DNA of 64,000 nucleotides from positions 1-64,000 of the forward strand of contig CACMYJ010000006.1 of the NCBI GenBank assembly GCA_902617895.1. Direction: 5' to 3'. Origin of the DNA: an uncultured Pelagibacteraceae bacterium (GTDB lineage Bacteria; Pseudomonadota; Alphaproteobacteria; Pelagibacterales; Pelagibacteraceae). Each line of letters begins with the position of its first letter. Positions within the stretch are counted from its first letter, which is position 1. The position numbers and the translations under genes were made by a program. The notes beneath the pieces were generated by a model. It was not told where the DNA came from, searched no databases, and was given only the letters and a program-made list of their open reading frames with translations. Positions 24,972 to 33,797 of this stretch are shown piece by piece.

Positions 24972-26262
24972 GTAAATATAAACAAATTGCTGGGAAAGCT
25001 ATAATTAAGGCAAGTCTAATTACATCTGTCATTAAGAAAGGAAGTGTTCCAAACCATATTGTTTGGAGGGGAGTTTTTTGCATAACACCTTTAATAACGA
25101 ATAAATTCATACCCACAGGTGGTGAAATTAATCCAAATTCAACAACTATTACTGCAAATATACCAAACCATACTGGGTCAATACCAGCATCAACAATTAC
25201 AGGATAAAATACTGGAATAGTTAAAAATAACATTGCCAAAGAATCCATTACTGTTCCTAGCACCAAGTATATCGCACAAATTACTAAAATTATTCCTAAA
25301 GGAGTAAGTTCTAAATAATTTATAAAATCAACTACAGCAAAAGGTAACTGAGTAACTGTAATAAGATAATTAAATATACTTGCTCCAATTACAATTAAAT
25401 ATAATGAACCAACTGTCTTGATTGTTGTCCAAACTGCGTCTTTCAATAAACTTAGTTTTAATTGGCCTCTAAAAAAAATAAAAACTAAAACTAATATTAC
25501 TCCTACGGCAGCACTCTCAGTAGCAGTGAAAAAACCTAAATAGAGTCCACCCATCATAATTGCAAATATTAAAAATATTGGAAAAACTTTTGAGATAGCT
25601 GAAATTCTTTCTTTTAATGGCATTTTAGTTCCATACCCACCTTGTGAAGGGTAAATTAAAAGATAAACTCTAATTGCGATCATATAAAGTAACACTGCGA
25701 TTATTCCTGGTACGAGTGCAGCAAAAAAAAGTTCTTGGACTGATTGTTCAGTTAAATAAGCATATATTACCAAAATAACACTTGGTGGAATTATTATTCC
25801 AAGTGTCCCTCCAGAAGCAATAGAACCACTAATTAGAGCATCGCTATAACCATGCCTTCTCATTTCAGGACCCGCCATTTGAGACATTGTTGCAGCTGTT
25901 GCAATTGAAGATCCACAAATCATTCCAAATCCAGCACATGCACCAACTGTAGACATTGCCAAACCACCCTTGTAATGGCCTACTATTGCATAGGCAGCAT
26001 CATATAAATTTCTTGATAAATTTGAACTATTAGCAAGATTTCCCATTAATACAAAGAGAGGCAACACTGATAATGTATATTTTGAAACTGCATCAAATGG
26101 AGCGGTACCCAAAACAAATATTGCAGGATCAAATCCTGAAATTATTGCAAAGCCAGTAAAACCAACTACCAACATCGCAATTCCTATTGGTACATTTAGT
26201 ACCATTAAAATTAATACAGCAGCGAAAGATAATCCTCCATTAATTACAGCTTCTAAACCCAT
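24952..26262 (-). CDS. TRAP transporter large permease (DctM type)
   Basis: A 436-residue polytopic membrane protein. TRAP large-subunit signatures: GFGMICGSSIATAATMSQMA, MRRHGYSDALISGSIASGGT (selectivity region with GTLGIIIPPSVILVIYA following) and FGLISPPVGMNLFVIKG near the end. It catalyses sodium-driven import with the small permease, whose gene overlaps it by one base. No binding-protein gene lies on this strand; the only candidate nearby is at 27723 on the other strand. The substrate may be an aromatic or keto acid if it serves the neighbouring ring-cleavage genes. Confidence 0.93.
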   Translation of the reverse strand: MGLEAVINGGLSFAAVLILMVLNVPIGIAMLVVGFTGFAIISGFDPAIFVLGTAPFDAVSKYTLSVLPLFVLMGNLANSSNLSRNLYDAAYAIVGHYKGGLAMSTVGACAGFGMICGSSIATAATMSQMAGPEMRRHGYSDALISGSIASGGTLGIIIPPSVILVIYAYLTEQSVQELFFAALVPGIIAVLLYMIAIRVYLLIYPSQGGYGTKMPLKERISAISKVFPIFLIFAIMMGGLYLGFFTATESAAVGVILVLVFIFFRGQLKLSLLKDAVWTTIKTVGSLYLIVIGASIFNYLITVTQLPFAVVDFINYLELTPLGIILVICAIYLVLGTVMDSLAMLFLTIPVFYPVIVDAGIDPVWFGIFAVIVVEFGLISPPVGMNLFVIKGVMQKTPLQTIWFGTLPFLMTDVIRLALIIAFPAICLYLPSLMNP

Positions 26263-26753
26263 TATAATTCCTCATCTTTTGAACTATTTTTAAAAATAGT
26301 TTTGATAAACCATATTAATATTGCAAAAACACTTAACCACATCCCGATAGAGCATATGAAATAAAATGGATAAAAATATAGTTCTAAATCAAGTGTTACT
26401 CTTTGATTATTCATAAATTTATAAGATGTTAAAGTAGTCGAATATGCCATTACAGACATAATAGATATCATTAAAACAAATTTTAAAATTACCAAATAAG
26501 TTTTAAATATTCCCAAATTTAAATTATTTATAAAGTCCGCTGAAACATTAGCATTTAAATAAAATGCTCTTGGCATTGCAAGGAAAGCTACTAATGCCAT
26601 CCCTATCTCAACTAACTCAATTGTACCTGTTACTGGCGAATTTAAAAATCGTCTTCCAAATACGTCACAAAAAGTTAATACAGCTAATAAAAATAAAATA
26701 ATACCTGAAGCTATCGCTGAATAATCAAAAACTTTACTGACTTTAGAAATCAT
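26262..26753 (-). CDS. TRAP transporter small permease (DctQ type)
   Basis: A 163-residue protein with four membrane helices. The segments FCDVFGRRFLNSPVTGTIEL and MALVAFLAMPRAFYLNANVS match TRAP small permeases (FGRRFL near the first turn is a family hallmark). It is the first gene of a two-gene transcript with the large permease and is divergent from the fumarylacetoacetase-family gene across 67 bases. Confidence 0.9.
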   Translation of the reverse strand: MISKVSKVFDYSAIASGIILFLLAVLTFCDVFGRRFLNSPVTGTIELVEIGMALVAFLAMPRAFYLNANVSADFINNLNLGIFKTYLVILKFVLMISIMSVMAYSTTLTSYKFMNNQRVTLDLELYFYPFYFICSIGMWLSVFAILIWFIKTIFKNSSKDEEL

Positions 26754-26820
26754 AAAAATGTTGCTTCAAATTATCTAAACATTAACATATAAATAGTTTC
26801 AAAAATAGAAAGTATTAATC

Positions 26821-27672
26821 ATGAAATTTATTTCTTTTAAACATAATCAACAAAATAAGTTTGGTATTATTAATAATAATAAAATTACAGATCTAACTGG
26901 AAAAGTATCTAATTCAAATACACTAAAAGATTTAATTTCAAATCAAGGTATTGAAGAAGCTAAATCTTATGCAACAAATAATCCAGGCAATATTAATGAG
27001 TCAGAAATTGAATATCTACCGCTAATTCCAAATCCTGGAAAAATTATTTGTGTAGGTTTAAATTATAGTGAACATGTTAAAGAAACCAACAGAACAGTTG
27101 AAGAAAACCCAGTAATTTTTCATCGATTTCCAGAAAGTCAAACTGCACACTTACAGCCAATTCAAAGACCTGTTGTTTCACAAAGTTTAGATTTTGAAGG
27201 TGAGATGGCAGTAATTATGGGTGAAGGTGGCAAACATATAAAAACTGAGGATGCCTTAAAGCATATAATTGGTTATTCATGTTATAATGAAAGTACTGTA
27301 AGAGAGTGGCAGAGACATACAAGACAGTTTGGGATGGGTAAAAACTTTGAAAAAACAGGAAGTTTTGGTCCACACATGGTTTTAGCTGAAGACATTAATA
27401 ATTATAAAAATTTAACAATTGAAACTAGATTAAATGGCGAGGTAATGCAAAATGCAAAATTAAGTCAACTTATTTTCGATATTCCAATTTTAATTTCGTA
27501 TGTTTCTAAAGCTATGGCTTGGAGAGCAGGTGATGTACTAGTCACTGGCACGCCTGGAGGTGTAGGGTTTAAAAGAAACCCTCCAGTATTTATGAAGCCT
27601 GGAGATAATGTTGAAATAGAAATCACAGAAATTGGCACTTTATCTAATACAATTAAGGATGAAATAATCTAA
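26821..27672 (+). CDS. Fumarylacetoacetate hydrolase family protein
   Basis: A 283-residue enzyme with the FAH fold. GKIICVGLNYSEHVKETNR opens the catalytic domain, LDFEGEMAVIMG (about residues 122-133) supplies metal-binding acidic residues, and VTGTPGGVGFKRNPP closes the site. Members cleave or isomerise acylpyruvates and the ring-fission products of aromatic degradation, or act on oxaloacetate. Together with the extradiol-type dioxygenase and flavin hydroxylase downstream it plausibly handles a meta-cleavage product. It leads a forward transcript with the TRAP binding protein 50 bases later. Confidence 0.88.
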   Translation: MKFISFKHNQQNKFGIINNNKITDLTGKVSNSNTLKDLISNQGIEEAKSYATNNPGNINESEIEYLPLIPNPGKIICVGLNYSEHVKETNRTVEENPVIFHRFPESQTAHLQPIQRPVVSQSLDFEGEMAVIMGEGGKHIKTEDALKHIIGYSCYNESTVREWQRHTRQFGMGKNFEKTGSFGPHMVLAEDINNYKNLTIETRLNGEVMQNAKLSQLIFDIPILISYVSKAMAWRAGDVLVTGTPGGVGFKRNPPVFMKPGDNVEIEITEIGTLSNTIKDEII

Positions 27673-27722
27673 TTTTCAAGTTAAACTTTCTTATAATTAT
27701 TTAATAATAAGAGGGGATTAAC

Positions 27723-28736
27723 ATGAAAAAAAAAATAATTGGCTTTGTTATAGGAATTTTTTCCTTAAGCATTATTAGCACGGCATCAGCTACAGAATTA
27801 AAGTTAGCAACTTTTGAACCACCAAAAGCATTTATAGCAAGTAAGATTTTAGCTGCTTGGGCAGATAAAGTTAACAAATGTTCAAATGGTGCTTTAAACG
27901 TAAAGATGTATGCGGGAGGAGTATTAGGAAGTCCTCCAAAACAATACGATATAGTAACTTCAGGAGTTGCAGATATATCTTGGACAGTCCTTGGATACAT
28001 TGGTGGTCAATTTCCTTTAAGTTCAGTTGTAGAACTTCCATTCCTGACCAAAACTTCAAAAGCTGGATCTAGAGCTTTAAATACTCTTTTTGAAGAAGGT
28101 TACCTAGATAAAGAAATGGCAGGAATTAAACTAATAGGACTTCATTCGAACCCTGGATACCAAATCCATATGAAGGATACTAAAGTAGTTAAACCAGCAG
28201 ACTTTAAAGGTAAAAAAATGAGAGTTCCAAGCAAAATAGCTGGAACTATTCTTAAAACTTTAGGAGCAACTGGGGTTAAAGTACCAGCACCAGGAACTTC
28301 AGAAGCCTTAAATAAAGGTGTAATAGATGGTACACCTTTTCCATACACAGCAATTGGTTCATTTAGATTATTTGATGTCACTAAATATCATACAGAAGTT
28401 AACATCACTAATGCAACATTTGGATTAATAATGAATGAAGGAAAATATAACGGTCTGTCTTCGGCTGCAAAAGGATGTGTTGATAAACATTCTGGTCAGT
28501 GGTTTGGCGACTGGGCATCTAATTTAATTGATACTCAGAATGCCAAGATGAGAGTTCAAGTAGAAAATACTCCAGGACACGAGATAACTGTTGCATCAGA
28601 TTCAGTTTTAGCTGAGTACAAAAAAATATTGGCTCCAATCGAATCTGACTGGTTAGCAGAAATGAAAGGCAAAGGTCTTGATGGAGATGCTGTATTAAAA
28701 AGAGCAAGAGAAGTAATTTCTAAAATAGACGGTTAA
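27723..28736 (+). CDS. TRAP transporter substrate-binding protein (DctP type)
   Basis: A 337-residue exported protein, signal peptide MKKKIIGFVIGIFSLSIIST ending near SATA. DctP features: VNKCSNGALNVKMYAGGVLG, FKGKKMRVPSK containing the ligand-carboxylate-binding arginine, and ALNKGVIDGTPFPYTA. A GAGGGG ribosome-binding site precedes it. The membrane subunits are probably those on the opposite strand at 24952-26753, which have no binding protein of their own. A strong terminator follows at 28748. Confidence 0.93.
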   Translation: MKKKIIGFVIGIFSLSIISTASATELKLATFEPPKAFIASKILAAWADKVNKCSNGALNVKMYAGGVLGSPPKQYDIVTSGVADISWTVLGYIGGQFPLSSVVELPFLTKTSKAGSRALNTLFEEGYLDKEMAGIKLIGLHSNPGYQIHMKDTKVVKPADFKGKKMRVPSKIAGTILKTLGATGVKVPAPGTSEALNKGVIDGTPFPYTAIGSFRLFDVTKYHTEVNITNATFGLIMNEGKYNGLSSAAKGCVDKHSGQWFGDWASNLIDTQNAKMRVQVENTPGHEITVASDSVLAEYKKILAPIESDWLAEMKGKGLDGDAVLKRAREVISKIDG

Positions 28737-28747
28737 TAATCAAATTT

Positions 28748-28776
28748 GAGCCCGCTAATTTCATAGCGGGCTCTTT
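28748..28776 (+). terminator. Rho-independent terminator after the TRAP binding-protein gene
   Basis: GAGCCCGCT and AGCGGGCTC form a perfect 9-bp stem around an 8-base loop, followed by TTT. It lies 12 bases after the binding-protein stop and 23 bases before the dioxygenase gene, so most transcripts should end here. Confidence 0.85.
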
Positions 28777-28798
28777 CAAAATTAAGTATAATAATAAA

Positions 28799-29767
28799 AT
28801 GGCAGTAAAAGCTTTAAGTTACATTGGAGTTAATTCTGATAAATTTGAGGATTGGTCAGACTATTCTCAAAAATACCTTGGTATGCAACAGATGGACCGT
28901 GGAAAAGAAATTCTATCTTTTAGAATGGATGATCAAAAACAAAGATTAACAATAACTGGCAATAAAGGAGATGGATTAGGATTTTTAGGATGGGAAGTTG
29001 AGAGCAAAGAAGATCTTCAAACCTTTGCAAATAAATTAGAGGAAAATAAAATAGTCGTAAATCATGGAAAGAATTCTTTTGCTGACAAACGTTTTGTTGA
29101 GGATTTAATATATTTTAATGACCCACAAGGAAATCGTATTGAGCTAGTTTATAAGCCTATGTTAGATACTGATCCATTTAAACCAGGTAGGCCAATTTCA
29201 GGATTTAAGACTGGGCCACTTGGTATGGGACATGCTGTTGTACATGTTAAAAAAATTGATGATTTAATTCCTTTTTATAGAGATGTAATGGGCTTCAAGA
29301 TAAGTGATTATAGTCATACTCCCATATCTTTATGTTTTTTCCATGTAAATGGCAGACATCATAGTTTAGCTTTATTTGGTTCAGGTGGAACTGGTTTCCA
29401 TCATTTTATGGTTGAATACAACAACTTAGACGATGTAGGTCAAGGGTATGACTTGTTGCAATACAAGGATAACGCAATTGCTTATACAATGGGACGACAT
29501 ACGAATGATTATATGACTTCATTTTATTCAATTACACCTTCAGGATTTTTTATTGAAAATGGATGGGGTGGGAGGATTATCAATCCGGATACGTGGCAGC
29601 CTATTGAAACATTTGAGGGGCCTAGTTTTTGGGGGCACGAGAGACTTTATTTACCTGATGATGAGAGAATGAAATTTAGAAATAAAAGACTAGAAACTGC
29701 TTCTCAAGGAAAACAAGCTCCATTGTTAATTGATTGTCCTTGGTTATATTCAAATTTAAAAAAATAA
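28799..29767 (+). CDS. VOC-family extradiol-type dioxygenase
   Basis: A 322-residue protein of two glyoxalase-like repeats, like 2,3-dihydroxybiphenyl 1,2-dioxygenase. The C-terminal domain keeps the iron triad: His145 in GMGHAVVHV, His201/His202 in FHHFMVEY and Glu253 in FFIENGWGG. It also keeps the second-shell histidine in GRHTND (His234). Such enzymes open catechol-type rings next to the hydroxyls. It sits directly before a flavin hydroxylase that could make its catecholic substrate. It follows the terminator and probably has its own promoter. Confidence 0.85.
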   Translation: MAVKALSYIGVNSDKFEDWSDYSQKYLGMQQMDRGKEILSFRMDDQKQRLTITGNKGDGLGFLGWEVESKEDLQTFANKLEENKIVVNHGKNSFADKRFVEDLIYFNDPQGNRIELVYKPMLDTDPFKPGRPISGFKTGPLGMGHAVVHVKKIDDLIPFYRDVMGFKISDYSHTPISLCFFHVNGRHHSLALFGSGGTGFHHFMVEYNNLDDVGQGYDLLQYKDNAIAYTMGRHTNDYMTSFYSITPSGFFIENGWGGRIINPDTWQPIETFEGPSFWGHERLYLPDDERMKFRNKRLETASQGKQAPLLIDCPWLYSNLKK

Positions 29768-29781
29768 TTTTTTAAATATCA

Positions 29782-31242
29782 ATGAAACAATTTGATGTCA
29801 CAATAGTAGGATTAGGACCTGCGGGAGGAACTTTAGCAAACCTTCTGGCAATGCATGACTTATCAATATTAATTCTCGATAGAGAAAAAAGTTTTTATCC
29901 TCTCCCTAGAGCAGTACATTTTGATGACGAAATTATGCGAGTATTTCAAACAATAGGAATTACAAAAGAATTTTTGAAACACACCATAATCAACAAAGGT
30001 ACTAAATTTGTTAATTCTAAAGACAAAGTAATATTAGATTGGCCAAGACCAAAAAAAATTACAGATAATGGATGGTATCCAAGTTATAGATTTCATCAAC
30101 CAGATCTAGAAAAAAAACTTAGAAAAAAATTAAAAAATTATAAAAAGGTCTCAATAGAACAAAATTCTGAGGTTATAAAAATTAAAAATTCAAAAAATCA
30201 TGTAGATATAACATATTTAAACATAAATAATCACAAAGATTATCTAGTAAGGTCAAAATATGTAATTGGTTGCGATGGCGCCAACTCTATAACTAGAAAA
30301 CAAATAAAAACAAAAATGGATAATTTAGGTTTTACTCAAAAATGGGCAGTAGTTGATCTAATATTGAAAAAGAAAAAAAATAATTTGCCAGATAGAACAA
30401 TTCAATATTCAAATCCAAAACAACCAGCAACATATTGTAGAAATGTTGGTAGACGTAGACGATGGGAATTTGCAATTAAGAAAAATCATAGTGATAAAAA
30501 AGTTTTATCAGATAATTATATTTGGAATTTTCTTAAACCTTGGCTAAATAAAAGTGAAGCAATTATTGAGAGAAAAACAATTTATACATTTGAGTCTGCT
30601 ATTGCCAGAAAATGGAGAAAAGGTAGAGTTTTTATAGCTGGGGATGCGGCTCATTTAATGCCACCATTTATGGGTCAAGGAATGTGTGCTGGAATTAGGG
30701 ATGCATCAAATTTAGCATGGAAAATTGCCAATTGTATAAGAAATAAATTTGATGATAAGCTTTTAAACACATATCAGTCAGAAAGATCTCTCAATGTTAA
30801 AGAATATATTGAAACCACTATGAGGATGGGAGAATTTGTAAATGCTGTTGAGTCCATTCAAATAACAGACAATATAAAATCTGATAATAAAGGTATTAAA
30901 AGCATGCAGTCAATTAAACCTAAACTAGGAAAAGGCTTAGGCAACCTAAATGATAAAAATAGAGGCAAAACTTTTCCACAATTCAAACTTAAAAATAATA
31001 AAACCCTAGATGATCACTTTTCAAAAAAAGGAATAATAATTTTATCTTCAGAAATAAAGCCCAGAAACTTAAAAAATTACTTCTTATTGAAAGCAAAGAA
31101 ATTAAACAATGTATCAAAATATTTAAAAAATATTAATTCAAAAGCTATTTTAGTAAGACCAGATAGATTCATTTTAGCTTCAGCAAGATCAAATAAAGAT
31201 GTTGGTTTACTTATAAAAAAATATTCTTCGATTTTACGATAA
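29782..31242 (+). CDS. FAD-dependent aromatic hydroxylase (MhpA-like)
   Basis: A 486-residue flavoprotein monooxygenase. FAD-binding VGLGPAGGTLANLLAMHDL begins at residue 10, a second nucleotide motif YVIGCDGANSITRK is near residues 160-173, and GDAAHLMPPFMGQGM near residues 287-301 closes the FAD pocket. The form PRAVHFDDEIMRVFQ is typical of 3-(3-hydroxyphenyl)propionate hydroxylase-like enzymes. It would hydroxylate a phenolic acid to a catechol for the dioxygenase 14 bases upstream. The thioredoxin-like C-terminal domain is present but lysine-rich. It overlaps the convergent BKACE gene by 9 bases. Confidence 0.85.
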   Translation: MKQFDVTIVGLGPAGGTLANLLAMHDLSILILDREKSFYPLPRAVHFDDEIMRVFQTIGITKEFLKHTIINKGTKFVNSKDKVILDWPRPKKITDNGWYPSYRFHQPDLEKKLRKKLKNYKKVSIEQNSEVIKIKNSKNHVDITYLNINNHKDYLVRSKYVIGCDGANSITRKQIKTKMDNLGFTQKWAVVDLILKKKKNNLPDRTIQYSNPKQPATYCRNVGRRRRWEFAIKKNHSDKKVLSDNYIWNFLKPWLNKSEAIIERKTIYTFESAIARKWRKGRVFIAGDAAHLMPPFMGQGMCAGIRDASNLAWKIANCIRNKFDDKLLNTYQSERSLNVKEYIETTMRMGEFVNAVESIQITDNIKSDNKGIKSMQSIKPKLGKGLGNLNDKNRGKTFPQFKLKNNKTLDDHFSKKGIIILSSEIKPRNLKNYFLLKAKKLNNVSKYLKNINSKAILVRPDRFILASARSNKDVGLLIKKYSSILR

Positions 31243-32019
31243 ATTGAACAAATGATTTATAGCCAATATTTTTGAATGATTGTTCGGAGCAATTTCTCCA
31301 TTTGGCATATACAAGGAATTTTCAAATCCTACTCTAATTTTACCACCTAGGTTAATTGCTTTTTCCAAGCAACTCATTTCTTCTTTTGCAAAAGCGCATA
31401 TTGACCAATCTAAATTGACATTATTATCTTTCATTACTTTTAGGAACTCTGGAATTTTTTCTGGATAACTAATTTTACCCGTGTAATGACCAATTACAAA
31501 TAAACACCAAGCTCCCTCAATTGGAATTTCTGCTTTATTTAAAAGTTTAACTAATAAGCCCACATCCTGTGGATCATACAATATATGCTGTATTTTAGTT
31601 CCAGCCTCAGTTAAATATTTATATAATTTTACATCTTCCTCTGTTGGGTTTCTGGAAGGTATTAATTCAGCTGTACCAATTGACGTACCTGGTGGAGTAA
31701 CATCATATGCAAGTTTCCTCATTTCTTCAGGAGAATACTTACCAATTGCTTCAGTAGTAACCTGAATATGCATTTTTGGAACCTGATGTTCTAATTCATT
31801 TAATGCCTCTTTATACAGTCCAGCATCTAAAACATGTTCTCCTTTATCATTTCTTACATGTAGATGAATAGCACCTGCTCCTGCTTCAAAACAATTTTTA
31901 GCAACATCAACTGTTTCTCTGATTGTTAAGGGAACTTCTGGATGATCTTTCTTGACTTTTCTTGCTCCATTTGGCGCAACCATTAACTTTGGTAATTTAT
32001 CTGGTTGAAAAAAGGCCAT
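31234..32019 (-). CDS. BKACE family enzyme (DUF849, beta-keto acid cleavage)
   Basis: A 261-residue TIM-barrel protein of the family that includes 3-keto-5-aminohexanoate cleavage enzyme. MVAPNGARKVKKDHPEVPLT and the zinc-binding GAIHLHVRND (HLH near residues 54-56) are family hallmarks, as is RVGFENSLYMPNGEIAPNN near the end. BKACE enzymes condense a beta-keto acid with acetyl-CoA to give acetoacetate and a new CoA ester. The family has many substrates and the specific one is not evident. It is convergent with the aromatic genes and divergent from the aldolase gene, so it may belong to either context. Confidence 0.85.
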   Translation of the reverse strand: MAFFQPDKLPKLMVAPNGARKVKKDHPEVPLTIRETVDVAKNCFEAGAGAIHLHVRNDKGEHVLDAGLYKEALNELEHQVPKMHIQVTTEAIGKYSPEEMRKLAYDVTPPGTSIGTAELIPSRNPTEEDVKLYKYLTEAGTKIQHILYDPQDVGLLVKLLNKAEIPIEGAWCLFVIGHYTGKISYPEKIPEFLKVMKDNNVNLDWSICAFAKEEMSCLEKAINLGGKIRVGFENSLYMPNGEIAPNNHSKILAINHLFNLS

Positions 32020-32064
32020 AAATTCAATCTAATAAAAATTAAAAATTTAGTATACTTAAATAAA

Positions 32065-32694
32065 ATGAATTCATCAAAAAAAGAAGTCATTAAATTCGCC
32101 AAAATGCTAAACGATAAAAAACTATCAGCGTTAAGATCTGGTAATATTTCATTAAGATACAAAAAAGGTTTTTTAATCACTCCCTCAGGACAAAAGTATT
32201 CATCACTTAAGGAAAAAGATATTGTTTTTATAAATCTTAATGGTGAATATAATAAAAATCAAAAACCATCATCTGAGTGGAGATTTCATCAAGATATATA
32301 TAATTCAAAAAAAAAAGCAAAAGCAATTGTTCATTCTCACTCTACAAACGCAACAGCATTATCAACTCACAATAAGAAAATACCCCCATTTCACTATATG
32401 GTAGCTTTAGCAGGAGGTATAGACATAAAGTGTGCAAAGTATGCAACTTATGGAACTCGAGAATTGTCAAAAAATATTCTTAAAGCCTTAAAAAATAGAT
32501 CAGCATGTTTAATAGCAAATCATGGACAAATTGCATTTGGACAAAGTCTCGAGGATGCATTTGAACTTGCTGAAGAAGTTGACAATCTTGCTAAACAATA
32601 TATCAAAGCTCTCGTTTTAGGACGACCAAAACTTTTAAGTTTAAACGAAATGAAAAAAGTTTTATCTAAAAGCAAAACGTATAAAAGAGGTTAG
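32065..32694 (+). CDS. Class II aldolase, candidate 5-methylthioribulose-1-phosphate aldolase
   Basis: A 209-residue zinc aldolase of the fuculose-phosphate aldolase/adducin family. The four expected ligand/catalytic residues are present and spaced as in FucA: Glu71 (SSEWRFH), His90 and His92 (VHSHST) and His153 (NHGQ); SGNISLR and GGxxx phosphate loops are also present. I take the ATG at 32065, since an in-frame ATG at 32005 would overlap the divergent BKACE start and adds 20 untypical residues. It ends 1 base before the speD-speE start, so the two are co-translated. Alternatives are a sugar-phosphate aldolase or MtnB-like dehydratase. Confidence 0.85.
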   Translation: MNSSKKEVIKFAKMLNDKKLSALRSGNISLRYKKGFLITPSGQKYSSLKEKDIVFINLNGEYNKNQKPSSEWRFHQDIYNSKKKAKAIVHSHSTNATALSTHNKKIPPFHYMVALAGGIDIKCAKYATYGTRELSKNILKALKNRSACLIANHGQIAFGQSLEDAFELAEEVDNLAKQYIKALVLGRPKLLSLNEMKKVLSKSKTYKRG

Positions 32695-32695
32695 T

Positions 32696-33739
32696 ATGAC
32701 TACAAAAGTTGGTGAACATATTACACTTGATATTATAGGCACTAAAAAAGAGTATGACCCCGTTTTTTTTGAAAAATTAGTTTATAAGATTGCAAAAATT
32801 GCAAAAGTAACCGTGTTAGAGATATCAAAATATAAGTTTGAACCACAAGGATTTACTTTAGTTGCACTTCTTGCTGAAAGTCACATTAGCTTTCATACGT
32901 TTCCAGAAAAAGGTATTATTAGTTTTGATTTTTTTACATGTGCAAAAATTTCACCTTCTGTTGCTTTAGATGTTATTAAAGATGAAATAGATCATACACA
33001 TATAATTAAAAAAGAATTTAATAGAGATACTGTAAATCTATATCATGATAATTATAGCTCTCCTGGTTTAAAAAAATCATATGTGGTTAATAATATAATT
33101 GAAAACTTTAAGTCAAAAGTAGGTCAACATATTGAGATACTTGAATTAGAACAATTTGGAAAAGCCTTGTTCATTGATAATGAAATTCAGGTAGCAGAAA
33201 AAGATGAATATCTTTATAGCTCAACTTTTGTTAATGCTGGATTAGATTTGAACTCTCATAAAGAAAAAGCTGCTATAATCGGTGGTGGTGATGGTGGTGT
33301 GGCTAGAGAGTGTATATCTAAAAACTTTAGTTTTATTGATTGGTATGAGTTGGACCCTGAAGTTGTTGAAGTCTGCGACAAGCATCTAGGTAAAATAGGT
33401 GAGAAGGCTACAGAAAAAAACTCTGTGAAATGTATATGGGGAGATGCATTTGAAAGTATTAAATCAATTAAAGATGATACATATGATCAGATATATGTTG
33501 ATTTAAATGATGACCAATACTGTATTAATTTAGCTGCTAAAAATATGAATTCACTTGCAAGAATTTTAAAGCCAAAAGGAGTTATTACAGCTCAGGTTGG
33601 TAGCCAGGATAAAAAGCCAAAGCAAGTTGAAAATTGGTTGAACATATTTAATCAAAATTTCGGTAACACAAAATTATCTAGAGTTTATATACCAAGTTTT
33701 GATTGTTCTTGGAATTTTTCTTCATCGATAAATCATTAG
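32696..33739 (+). CDS. Fused S-adenosylmethionine decarboxylase - spermidine synthase
   Basis: A 347-residue fusion. Residues 1-115 are bacterial SpeD: LLAESHISFHTFPEKG with the self-cleaving Ser62 that becomes the pyruvoyl group, His67 and Cys82 (FFTC). Residues ~120-347 are SpeE: GQHIEILELEQFGKALFIDN, the SAM-binding GGGDGGVARE (196-205), YELD (Glu218), GDA (Asp250) and VDLNDD (Asp269, Asp272). The usual (H/Q)E after DEYxY is replaced by SS, and the DP of the catalytic loop is DD, so the acceptor amine may differ. Products are an aminopropylated polyamine and methylthioadenosine. Confidence 0.9.
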   Translation: MTTKVGEHITLDIIGTKKEYDPVFFEKLVYKIAKIAKVTVLEISKYKFEPQGFTLVALLAESHISFHTFPEKGIISFDFFTCAKISPSVALDVIKDEIDHTHIIKKEFNRDTVNLYHDNYSSPGLKKSYVVNNIIENFKSKVGQHIEILELEQFGKALFIDNEIQVAEKDEYLYSSTFVNAGLDLNSHKEKAAIIGGGDGGVARECISKNFSFIDWYELDPEVVEVCDKHLGKIGEKATEKNSVKCIWGDAFESIKSIKDDTYDQIYVDLNDDQYCINLAAKNMNSLARILKPKGVITAQVGSQDKKPKQVENWLNIFNQNFGNTKLSRVYIPSFDCSWNFSSSINH

Positions 33740-33797
33740 AATTTTCTTTTTTAATCACAAAAATTGTGAAATAATTATCGTTTTAATGGAGGAAAAA

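Noticed and set aside
32005..32064. Upstream ATG for the class II aldolase
   Set aside because: It would overlap the divergent BKACE start region and adds a lysine-rich leader absent from the family.
33755..33769. TCACAA-AAA-TTGTGA inverted repeat between speD-speE and the ABC genes, considered as a terminator
   Set aside because: Only a 6-bp A/T-rich stem with no T-run after it; it could be an operator but there is too little to call one.
33786..33797. First ATG for the ABC binding protein
   Set aside because: ATGGAGGA is itself the Shine-Dalgarno for the ATG at 33798, which starts a proper signal peptide.
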